From: Rhizophlyctis rosea
Taxonomy: Eukaryota > Chytridiomycota > Chytridiomycetes > Rhizophlyctidales > Rhizophlyctidaceae
Direction of reading: 5' to 3'
DNA: 25,897 nt
Assembly (NCBI GenBank): GCA_027596075.1
Contig: JADGJC010000376.1
Location: 1-25,897 of the forward strand
In this document: positions 17,622-25,897 of the stretch, piece after piece
Layout of the letters: each line of letters begins with the position of its first letter
How positions within the stretch are numbered: position 1 is the first letter of the stretch
Position numbers and translations under genes: made by a program
The notes under the pieces: model-generated
The model's database searches: none
The model's input: the letters and a program-made list of their open reading frames with translations, nothing else
What the model was told of the DNA's origin: nothing

Positions 17622-20235
17622 ATGTCCGCATCAAATAAGTACGCTGCGTGGAGAGAGGTCAAACACAAGACGCCGCCTTCAAGCGCTGACACGGGGTTCT
17701 TCCAACAACCACCACAAGTGAAGAATCAGTTTTTGGACGACGTGTGCCTCAGAAGGACGTTTGACCGTATGTGTCTTACTTGAGCACCTGGGTGTGTAAA
17801 GTGGTTTGCAGGGTGGAGATTAGTTCTGCCCCTTGGGGACGAGTGTCGTGGGAACGACACCTGATGACAGCTACCAGCAACCCCTGCATGCTAATATATA
17901 CAAATCCTAAACTCCGCCAGTCTTCATCCCAAGCACTCACCGCAATCCCATTACATACGACCTAACCCGCTTCGCAACCCTCCTCCTCTCCCCACAAATC
18001 CAATCCTGGATCCTAGACGCAGAAGCATGCCCTCCTTACCTGCGTGACCGTGACTCCTTCGGTCGTCGCATTGATGAACTCATCACGAGTGAAGGGTGGA
18101 GGAATTTGCAAGCTCTGGGTATTAAGGAGGGTATTGTGGCTATACCTTATGAAGAGGGTGGGAAGAAGTGGGGAAGTTCAGGGAGAGTTTATCAGATGTT
18201 GAAGTTGCATCTATGGAGTGGGAGTTGTGCGAATGTTACCTGTCCGAGTGCTATGACCGATGGTGCGGCCGCGTTGCTCAAACGGATCTTGAACGATCCT
18301 CGTATTGACATGGGTGAGTGATTACCTGCAAAGCGGATGTTACTAGCGAAGCTGGCTTTTTTGGTGCGGGCGTTTGGCAGTGTAGGTGGGTGGGAGGTGG
18401 GTGGGTGAGGATCCGCAGGATGGCCAGTCTGCGCAGCAGATTAGTAAGCGAGCGAGCGAGTGGCTGGGTTTGTTGTGAGGTGGTTGGGTGGGAGATGGTG
18501 GTTAGGGAGGGAGTGGATGGGTGGGTGATTGGTCAGGTGGTGGTTGGGAGGTGGTGGGCGGAAGTTGATGATTGGATAAGAAATTGTTTGTGGGAAGTTG
18601 TTGTGGGAGAGGTTGTTGTTTGGTGGGAGGTGGTGGTTGGGTCGGAGGTTGTTGGATGGGAGTTGGGTTGGAGGTGAGACGGCTTTTGATGGGAGGTGGG
18701 AGTGTTGGATGGGAGGCGATGCTTGCCGTCAGGAGGCGATTTGTGGAAGATCCGCAGGATGGCAAAGTAAATGAACTTCAAAAAACCTCCACTACCTCCC
18801 ATCCACCCACACAGACCCCCACCAACGCCAAACCTTCCAAAAAACCTACACCCACCTAACATCCGGCGACCCCACCCAAGCCTGGACATCTGGCCAATGG
18901 ATGACCGAACGTTCCGGGGGCTCTGACGTCCGTAACACCGAAACGCTCGCAACCCTCCTAACCGAGGAAGAATGCACCGGTGTAGACGCGGAGGGAACGC
19001 CCTTGGGACCTTGGCGCGTGGATGGATTCAAGTGGTTCTCGAGTGCTACGGATGGGGATGTGGCGGTTCTTTTGGCGAAGATTCCCAGTTTTGAGGGTAA
19101 AGGTGGGGAGTTGACGGCCTTTTTGGCACCAATGAGGAGGAGGGTGGTGGGTGGTGGTGATAGTATTCTAGACACAGAACAACGAACAGAATTGAACGGC
19201 ATCCAAATCTCCCGCCTAAAACAAAAACTCGGCACACGCCCTCTCCCCACCGCTGAATTGGGTCTCACCAACACCCGTGCACACATAATCGGCGAACCGG
19301 GTCGTGGTACGAAGGAAATTTCCACCGTCCTGAATATAACTCGAATTTACACTGCGGTGACGGCGTTGGGGTATTGGGGGAGGGCACTGGGCGTTGTGAG
19401 GGCTTATGCGGGGGTTAGAGCTATTTCCGGGATGGACGGGGAGAGGAGGTTGTTGAGTGATGTACCCTTGTTTGTGAGGGGTGTTGCGAGGGAGGTTGTA
19501 AGGTATCGGGCGGCGATGGGTGTAGGGTTTTTGTGCGTGGCGTTGTTGGGTGTTGAGGAGTGTGGTGGTTGTGGTGATGGTGACCGTACGAGGTTGATAC
19601 CGACCGATCCACGACATGTGTCGATTCTGCTAAGAATCCTAACGCCCATATCGAAAGTCCTATGTTCCTCCACCGCGTTGGCGGGCTTGATTTCCTGTAC
19701 GCAGTGTTTGGGGGGGTTAGGATATATCGAGAACGGGGACGCGGTGTTGAATGTTGCGAGACTTGTTAGGGATTGTGCTGTTTTGTGTATTTGGGAGGGT
19801 ACTTGTACGATTTTGGCTGGTGATTTGCAGAGGGCGTTGATGGGAAGGGAGGGGGAGGCGTGGAGTGTGCTGGATGGGTGGGTTAGGGGTGTTGTTGAGG
19901 GGTGGGGTGGCGTTCCTGCTTTGGATGGAGTTGGGGAGAGGGTCGTGGAGCGGTGGGAGGGTGTTATGCATCGTTTTAGGGGGATGGGAAAACAAGAGGG
20001 GGTGTATTGGGGAGAGGAGGTTTTGAAGGAGATTGGGTGGGTCGTCGCGGCTGTTGTGTTGGGGAAGGATGCGAGGAGGGATGGGTGTGCGTTGGCGGGG
20101 GAGGTGGTTAGGAGGTGGGTTTTCGGTGAGGGTTGGGAGGGTGGAGGGGAGGGTGGAGGTGGAGAGTGGAGGGAGGAAGCGAAGTGGGATAAGGTGATTG
20201 TTTTTGGGGAAGAGGGGGGGAAGGCGAAGTTGTGA
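17622..20235 (+). CDS. AidB-like acyl-CoA dehydrogenase family protein, 652 residues, three exons
   Basis: Exons 17622-17766, 17921-18313 and 18815-20235 join without frame error to 653 codons including stop. Intron 1 (154 nt) has GTATGT, branch-like CCTAAAC and CCGCCAG; intron 2 (501 nt) has GTGAGT and CACACAG. The N-terminus follows the AidB pattern (TGFFQQPPQVKNQFL). Further landmarks are MTERSGGSDV (residues 209-218, flavin-site loop), a DGFKWFSSATDGD strand, RLKQKLGTRPLPTAE, GGLGY (479-483) and IWEGT (505-509) before the last helices. The family are FAD-dependent acyl-CoA dehydrogenases; bacterial AidB belongs to the alkylation response, and the substrate of fungal homologues is not established to my knowledge. 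It is longer than AidB (about 540) because of loops and a Gly-rich C-terminus. The start is chosen at MSASNKY after a CT-rich leader; an in-frame ATG at 17427 would add 65 low-complexity residues. From about residue 260 the coding strand becomes G/T-rich. Confidence 0.93.
18366..18814 (+). repeat. GGTGG-rich block and 15-bp direct repeats in intron 2
   Basis: Most of the second intron of the acyl-CoA dehydrogenase gene is a G/T-rich, imperfectly repetitive tract (GGTGGTTGGGAGGTGGTGG-like words, about 18380-18720). The 15-mer GATCCGCAGGATGGC occurs identically at 18410-18424 and 18749-18763. Just outside these copies, the G-rich arm at about 18380-18408 is imperfectly complementary to the C-rich stretch at about 18779-18814, which contains the splice acceptor. 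Confidence 0.75.
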
Positions 20236-20240
20236 TTTGG
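20219..20240 (+). repeat. 22-bp direct repeat, copy 1 (over the acyl-CoA dehydrogenase stop codon)
   Basis: The 22 bases spanning the last codons, the stop and 5 bases beyond (core AAGGCGAAGTTGTGATTTGG, preceded by GG) recur exactly at 22138-22159. Flanks on both sides differ completely. Confidence 0.9.
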
Positions 20241-23200
20241 AGGGTGTGTGTGAGGAATTCGATTGTGCACTGTCAAGAAGGTTCCTGTGTTCATTTCACG
20301 GAGTCCGCCTCTTTCAAATTCTTTTGGCGTTTACCATGACTGTTCGAAGCAACACGGATAATGCGGTTTAGCCATGTATGCCTGGATATTCATTGACCAT
20401 GCTATACTTGGCGGCTTCTGCCAGTACTGTGTCACACAATTTGTTTGTGTGGAGCTTTGAGTTGTTTTTTTGCTTTTGTCACTTGCTGTTTGCTCATTTC
20501 CTGAAGCTACGTGCTGGTGGACAAGATTCGGTCATGTCGGACAGAAGCTTGTCTTGAAACACGAAGTCACTGACATCCTATGATGCTTTCTGCCTTCGTT
20601 TCGGCCACCAATGTCCGGATTCGTTACAATCACTAGAAGGGCAGCCTATAATGCATCCAGCATACAGTACTTGCTTCCGCAGTGGGATTCAAAAAACTTT
20701 GAAAGGTTGCGGTTGGAGAAACATTTGAGCGGTGCAGGGTTTTCGAGGACTTTTGAACTGACTTTGGGCATAGTTCAGGATGATGGGAGACACGGTTTAT
20801 ATGGTGTTCGGTTCCTTGACCATCCAGAGTTTAAAGGTTCCCATGTGGTGTCTTCGGCGATCACATCTTCGTTTTTCATTTGAGGTTATCTGTTTGCACA
20901 TGGTTGTTTTAGAGTGGCGGGGTGTCTTTTCATATTTCTGCCATTTAAATGCAAGAAGCGGCTTACATCAAGCGTGTTATTGGGTGTGCACCTTGACATC
21001 CCATCTCACTCGTGCCCAATGCGTTTTTTTGCTTTGTATCAAGTGTATCAGTTTGGCGTGATGGCAGCTATCATGTTTCCCTACCGATTTTCGCGACTGA
21101 TCTGCAACAGCACTTTGTTTTCGCATGTACATGTAGTAGCGGTGTTTTCTTCCGTCTGAACCGAGTGCATCGTATTTCCCCTTGTTACTCAGCAGTCAAT
21201 GGGTATATTCATTTGACCTGCAGTTTTGTTCGTATGAGTATGGTGCTTTAATATCTCTGTTCATACCTAGCACCCTGTGTGCTTTGAGTGTGAACAGTAC
21301 TATATCTTTGCTCCCACTTGGAATGGATACGCGCTCTCAATTTGTAGCAAAGACCAAGGAATAACTATCTGGGAGCTTCAGATGGGAGCTCTTGATGTAT
21401 CTTGTGTTCAAATGCAACGTAGCAGACTGATCCTTTATGTATAGCAGGGTCCATTCATGTCGCTTAATTTGCTTCCAGACGCGCTGTGTCTCAGTAATTT
21501 ACAGAGAAGTATTGATTGTAATGGAGTGTGCATTTGCAACAAAACAGTGGGAGCAGGTACCTAAACTCAGCTTATTCTGACCATGCGGCCGTTTGGGTTC
21601 TAAAACGAGGTGCCCGGCAAGCTGTTCGTCCGTTGTACCAGCTATCTCGGTAGTCACTACTCCCTCAATCTTATGTTTTCATCGGTATTTATGAACGGTG
21701 GCGGAACGCAGACGTTTCACAGTCCTTCCCCTGACCTCTTTACTACATACATCCATTTCATGAAAGTGACGGCTGGAAAGATTTTGCGCCGCTGTGGTGT
21801 CCAAGATTGTCAGTGAAACAAGAGACCTATTTGGTAGGAATAGGTTCGACCTTTTTTGTTCGTTTCTTCCGGCGTTTGACTTTGCCATTGAGGTGTTATC
21901 TCAAAAGTGATTTGTTGCATTTCAAATGGTTTGTGAATGACCTGTCATGTTCCTGGGTTATTGGAGGAGGTGGTGGCGAACGCGAAATTGCAGTGTTGGA
22001 TGCGGGAGGCACTACTATGTATGTTCAGCAACAAGTAGCAACAAGCAAATCACCACAGTGATGATATCCAAGAGCTCGCTTGATTGTCTTTGTCAACATT
22101 CATGCGCATCCTGTCTATACTCGTCTCCTTCTTTTTTGGAAGGCGAAGTTGTGATTTGGTACTAGAACGTTCATGCCCGGCTCTGATTATTGCACGTTTC
22201 TTTTGGCATCTGCCATCATCGTCAAGCAAAATAGCAATCCTGATTGGCCGTTCATGATGATATTTCATGGTCCTTCCTAGATGTGTTTGCGCGTACTACG
22301 CTTCCCAGTCGGTTCCAGATGACCTCGAATCTTCCTTTTTTCATATTTTTTGTCTGATCGTTTCCAGGGGCAAGTTGTTGAGGAGATGACTCATTGATAT
22401 ATAAAGATGGGGGGTGTTTCGGGCATATGGATGTGTCATTCAATGCAACCGACATAAACGTCTGAAGACTTACTTCGCTCGTCATGCATCACTTGTCTGT
22501 CAGACAAGGAGCATATTTGGGGTGGAAGCCGTCGAAATTATGCTTTTATGCTTTTGATGCCTGTTTGGTTTGCCGAATGAACCCCCTGTCGTTCAACGAC
22601 ATGTAGCTCTCCCCAGCTCATTGGGAGCTTACCACTGGACCGACTGTTTTATACCTTTTTCCTTCCACTCGTGAAACAGGGCAGTCAACGCACAGACCTA
22701 CTAGACCTGGGCGTTGGAATCAACAACATCCGCTCCATGGCATAGCTGATGTCGCACTGTCTTTTTTCCCTGTGGACTCTTTCAAGTTTCGGACCTGATC
22801 CCTCAGATTATGATCTTGAATTCAGGCCAGAACATGGGATTAAACGGGAAGTAGGCCCCGGGTGAAAAACAGGAAATCCTATGGGTTGCACGCCCATTGC
22901 TGCGGGTATGACGAGGCTTAGGTTGTTCTTTTTTTTCGGCCCCGCCTGTTCCCGGGGGATCGGGTTTGAGCAAACGTCCTCCTGACTTCATACTTTATGA
23001 CTCGGGCGCTCTACGCCTTCCGTCCATAACATGTGGTATTTGCTTCTTTTCCGAAAGCCGCATTTGCATCATGCATGCAAATTGTAACCTTTTTTGGTTT
23101 GTGCTACTCTGATTGTGCTTCCGTGGAGGTTCCATTTTCACCAGTGGATTGCCATGTATTTTGGGCAACAAGGCGCGCAATTTCAAGTACTTCACTTCAG

Positions 23201-24200
23201 TAGCCAATCTGCATCAAACGTTTCGGTTGCTCAATCCATTTTTTGCCCGGCCATGTCTAACTCTCAGTGCTGATAGCTCTTGGTTGTATGTTATCGAATT
23301 GGACACGACCATTGTGCCAGACCAGATGCCCCAAGGAGATGAGCCGGCAGGTCTCGACTGACCATCCGACCCCGGCATACGATATTTACAATTATTTGAT
23401 CTAGTGCATTGGATGTCCAACGCTCCAACGTGCAAAACATGTTGGCAGAATGAATATCAACTCTGTTTCCTCCTTTCCTTTTTTTTTTCGCACATTATTT
23501 CCCTCATCGCGCTTGGAAGAGAGATGTGTGATAATATCTGAAAGGTGCAACTTCAATCTCGGGCATCTGTGACACGCCATGGGACCACACTCCTCTTTTG
23601 TTTTTGGGAACATAGATCATTTTTTGTTCGCATTTGAATCTGTTCCTCATTGAGTAAAGTGCTTCTCACTTGCTGACAATTCCGCTCTAGTGACTTGTCT
23701 GTGTCGTATACTTCAGAAGTCAGATGACATGGATGTGCATATTCGGCCGAGAATGGTCATCCTACTCCCTGAATTTTTTGCCAGTGATGACCCTTTACTT
23801 TTTCATCGAACCTGTGCGCAAGCACATCGGCCTTCCATTGCCTTCAACGCAATTGGCTTGTGTTGATCACCAAGCTCTGTTAAAATTGATTCTGTCCACC
23901 TCGAAAGTTTGGAGAACTGTGCTCAACCGCCCCACTGGAGCTGGAATCGAAACGGATACATTTAACAGATTTGGGGAGTTCATTTCTTCCCTTTTGGCAG
24001 TTCAACTGTTTACCGATACCTGACACATCTTCCCAAAACTTGGAAGATGACATGACGGGTATGCTTAATTACATGCTGGACCATAGTTCCCATATTGGAG
24101 CAGTAGTCGGGCGGAACCCGTCCGGGAGGCAACTGTCGGACCTCATGTGACCTTGGTGTTTTAGGTGCACTGCTTGCGCTGTAAAGATCACATATCAACC
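20241..24200. other. T-rich region without a firm gene
   Basis: The plus strand is enriched in T over A throughout. Candidate fragments, all plus strand and without convincing splice links, are 20611-20883 (90 codons, hydrophilic), 23113-23361 (82 codons) and 23724-24023. The last has 99 codons from ATG to TGA, ends LAVQLFTDT, and is convergent with the DUF4246 gene whose stop is at 24201. It is the most protein-like of the three but has no recognised domain. No transposase, RNA gene or terminal repeat seen apart from the 22-bp repeat. Confidence 0.4.
22138..22159 (+). repeat. 22-bp direct repeat, copy 2
   Basis: Identical to 20219-20240. Copy 2 lies in non-coding T-rich sequence, preceded by CTTTTTT and followed by TACTAGAAC. 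There is no inverted terminal repeat and no A-tail in the expected orientation on the 1.9-kb segment between the copies. Confidence 0.9.
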
Positions 24201-25897
24201 CTAATGCTCACACAACGAAAACTGCTCCTCAAACACATTCTCAAACTGCCACCCATTAACCCCATCCGGTTTCCTCTCCTCCATCAACTCAACCCTGAAC
24301 GCCTTTGCCTCCTCCTCACTCATCCCAAAATCGCCCCCAGTCCTTTCCCACACCATATCAACCAACTCCGGCGGCAACTCGCTTCCCAGCATGTTGGTTA
24401 CGGCTCTATCCATCTCTTCCTTCAGCCATTCTCTCTGCTGAGGGGGAACCCGGGATGTGTCCAGCACGGTGCGGTGAGGGTGAACGAGGAAGAAACAGAG
24501 GATTTTGCGGTACCCTGGACGGGTTGGATCAAGTAGGGAGAACGGCGCGACGCGGTGTTGGTAGATGTTTGGAAACACGACACCCCTCCCTTGATGAGCC
24601 GTAACGTGGGAAAGCCGTTCATTAAGTGTCTCTTCCTCATCATATCCATAAAAGTGTTTCACTCCTTTACTATCATTCTGATTGTAAATTGGCGCCGACA
24701 CCGCGCGACGGAATTCGAGATTAGATTCAGTGATGTTGTCGATGGCGTAGTAGTATATCCCGGACGCGATGATGTGTTCGTTTGCCATTCCCTCTATGTG
24801 CCAGCTTCCGCCCGGGTAGTGGGGTTTTTGGGGTGTTAGGTGGATGGAGGCTAGTTTGACGATGACTTGGAGGTCGCGGTTTCGTATGGAGAGGGGTGGG
24901 TGAGTGGATGTGGGGAAGGTTGATGGGAAAGGGATGGGCTTGAATGGATTTTCGTCGTTGAATTCGTTGATGGAGTCTTCCCATTTTTGTCGTCGTTGTT
25001 GGAAGGCTTCGTCGCTTTCGTCTGGCCTTTTCTCCCTGGGGTACCGACAATCTTGCCCTTCTTCGAGTTTGAGCCATGGATGGGCATATTCGGCAAAGTG
25101 TGTCGGGTCCTTTGATGTACATCGCTTGCCGTTTGGACAGTTTGGGTCTTTCTTCCCTTGTACTTTTTCTGTAGCCTCGTCTCTACTCCCTTCCACCCCC
25201 TCAAACACGATGTCATCACCACTATCATCGTTCTCCGCCGCTACACCAGCTTCCACTTGTTCAAGGATCTCTAACTGCTTCTTCCAACGGAAGTAATCCC
25301 CTCCCCGCCCCTCAGCAAAAACATACCAATTGCTATCATAGGGTCCAAACAGTTGCGTCCTAAGCATAGATTCACCCTCATCCTCACTACCTGCGCCGAA
25401 CGCCCTCGGCTGATAAGGTGGCGCACTTTCCAAGTACTTCTTGAACAAAGGCAAAATCTTTTCCACTTCCGGAGGCCAAAACCGTCCAAGATAGAGAATC
25501 GACGATTTCAGCAGATGTTGACACTGTCCGGCCCACTTCAGCGCCAGGTCTGCTAAACAGTCTTCAAACAATGGCAGAAACTTTTGGAATATTTGCTCGA
25601 TGACTCCATATAGCTTCAGATGCTTGACGGGATGCAGGTTGTTGATGTAGGAACGGATAGAGTCATCTCGGATGTGGAAACGGGAGGGCAGCCATTGGAA
25701 TTTGCGGGAGGATGGGATTACGGAGCGGAAATGAGGATTGTTGTCGTTTGTGGAGAAGGCGTCTGACTGTGGATGGATGGCTTGCATGGTGGAGGGAGAG
25801 CCGGAGAGACTGAGGATTTGACGCCAGCGTTGATGGTGCTTGGCTTCTTCGGGGCTGAAGATTTTGGTTACATCTTGGACGAAGCAGTATAGGGAGG
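24201..25897 (-). CDS. DUF4246-family oxygenase-like protein with a PBZ-type zinc finger, 5' end outside window
   Basis: The frame stays open through the window edge, so the start lies beyond 25897; 564 residues are visible and the first in-window Met is at 25787 (numbering below from it). RSYINNLHP (45-53) is typical of DUF4246, a fungal family of unknown function. The C-terminal half carries GGSWHIEGMANEHI (H330-x-E332) and YQHRV (H411) followed by PGYRKIL (R427). This order resembles the metal and 2-oxoglutarate ligands of Fe(II) dioxygenases, so I infer such an activity; the substrate is unknown. An acidic linker (184-204) leads into CPNGKRCTSKDPTHFAEYAH (217-236), a C-x5-C-x6-H-x5-H finger matching the PBZ consensus for poly-ADP-ribose binding. 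The C-terminus is intact. No intron is needed in the visible part. Confidence 0.9.
   Translation of the reverse strand, partial: SLYCFVQDVTKIFSPEEAKHHQRWRQILSLSGSPSTMQAIHPQSDAFSTNDNNPHFRSVIPSSRKFQWLPSRFHIRDDSIRSYINNLHPVKHLKLYGVIEQIFQKFLPLFEDCLADLALKWAGQCQHLLKSSILYLGRFWPPEVEKILPLFKKYLESAPPYQPRAFGAGSEDEGESMLRTQLFGPYDSNWYVFAEGRGGDYFRWKKQLEILEQVEAGVAAENDDSGDDIVFEGVEGSRDEATEKVQGKKDPNCPNGKRCTSKDPTHFAEYAHPWLKLEEGQDCRYPREKRPDESDEAFQQRRQKWEDSINEFNDENPFKPIPFPSTFPTSTHPPLSIRNRDLQVIVKLASIHLTPQKPHYPGGSWHIEGMANEHIIASGIYYYAIDNITESNLEFRRAVSAPIYNQNDSKGVKHFYGYDEEETLNERLSHVTAHQGRGVVFPNIYQHRVAPFSLLDPTRPGYRKILCFFLVHPHRTVLDTSRVPPQQREWLKEEMDRAVTNMLGSELPPELVDMVWERTGGDFGMSEEEAKAFRVELMEERKPDGVNGWQFENVFEEQFSLCEH
25074..25154 (-). 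other. PBZ-type zinc-finger segment within the DUF4246 protein
   Basis: Residues 212-238 (numbered from the Met at 25787) contain C217, C223, H230 and H236 with spacing C-x5-C-x6-H-x5-H, plus the family landmarks G at C+3, K-x-P before the first His and HP after the last position. This agrees with PBZ fingers such as those of APLF and CHFR. It is an embedded match seen by eye, not a profile search. Confidence 0.6.

Noticed and set aside
18502..18952. Proline-rich minus-strand frames over intron 2
   Set aside because: These are translations of the C-rich complement of a GGTGG repeat tract, low complexity and antisense to an intron.
19404..20294. 296-codon minus-strand open frame, Pro/Thr/Ser/His-rich
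   Set aside because: It lies antisense to the last exon of the acyl-CoA dehydrogenase and is open only because the G/T-rich coding strand lacks TTA, CTA and TCA triplets.
20241..22137. Non-LTR or DNA transposon between the 22-bp repeats
   Set aside because: There is no transposase or reverse-transcriptase motif and no inverted ends. The only homopolymer (T6) is at the wrong end for a retroelement tail, so I report the repeat but not an element.

Overview
The window reads as nuclear DNA of a fungus, probably filamentous or zoosporic; I cannot place it more precisely. The evidence is (i) a DUF4246-family protein, a family known essentially from fungi, (ii) an AidB-like acyl-CoA dehydrogenase of the fungal type split by GT-AG introns, (iii) short introns with CTGAC or CTGAT branch-like sites, and (iv) CT-rich leaders before start codons. 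There are no bacterial operons, rRNAs, tRNAs or CRISPR arrays, and I recognise no transposase or reverse transcriptase.

Layout. 1-291 (+): the 3' end of an unidentified gene. 292-4.6 kb: gene-poor, with one plausible small two-exon gene on the minus strand (2485-2802). 4627-4782 (+): a 51-residue small secreted protein. 5.0-11.8 kb: a crowded block of short, often frame-disrupted genes. These are a Cys-rich fragment (5031-5663, minus); a gene with a 21-bp heptad-coding repeat (5955-6597, plus); a deaminase-signature protein (6760-7718, minus); a short spliced gene followed by a tandemly duplicated exon-like segment and a decayed tail (8374-9051, plus); an acidic-tailed spliced gene (9065-9642, minus); a frameshifted relic (10142-10635, plus); and two helical reading frames (10762-11352 and 11457-11717, minus). 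11.8-17.6 kb: weak or contradictory coding signals only; the best candidate is a small spliced gene at 12971-13300. 17622-20235 (+): a complete three-exon AidB-like acyl-CoA dehydrogenase of 652 residues. 20.2-24.2 kb: T-rich, no firm gene. 24201-25897 (minus): a DUF4246 protein whose start lies beyond the window.

The two solid genes, acyl-CoA dehydrogenase and DUF4246 oxygenase-like protein, are probably metabolic and show no clear functional link. The block between 5 and 12 kb looks like an accessory region where lineage-specific genes accumulate and decay. The most noteworthy items are a PBZ-type (poly-ADP-ribose-binding) zinc-finger signature inside the DUF4246 protein; a CAE/CxxC deaminase signature in the broken minus-strand gene near 7.2 kb, whose probable promoter carries two TTACGTAA sites; a shared tail motif GEQLL(Y/C)N-stop at 6.6 and 9.05 kb; an exact 22-bp copy of the acyl-CoA dehydrogenase stop-codon region 1.9 kb downstream; and an unusual 501-nt intron with 15-bp direct repeats and complementary arms.
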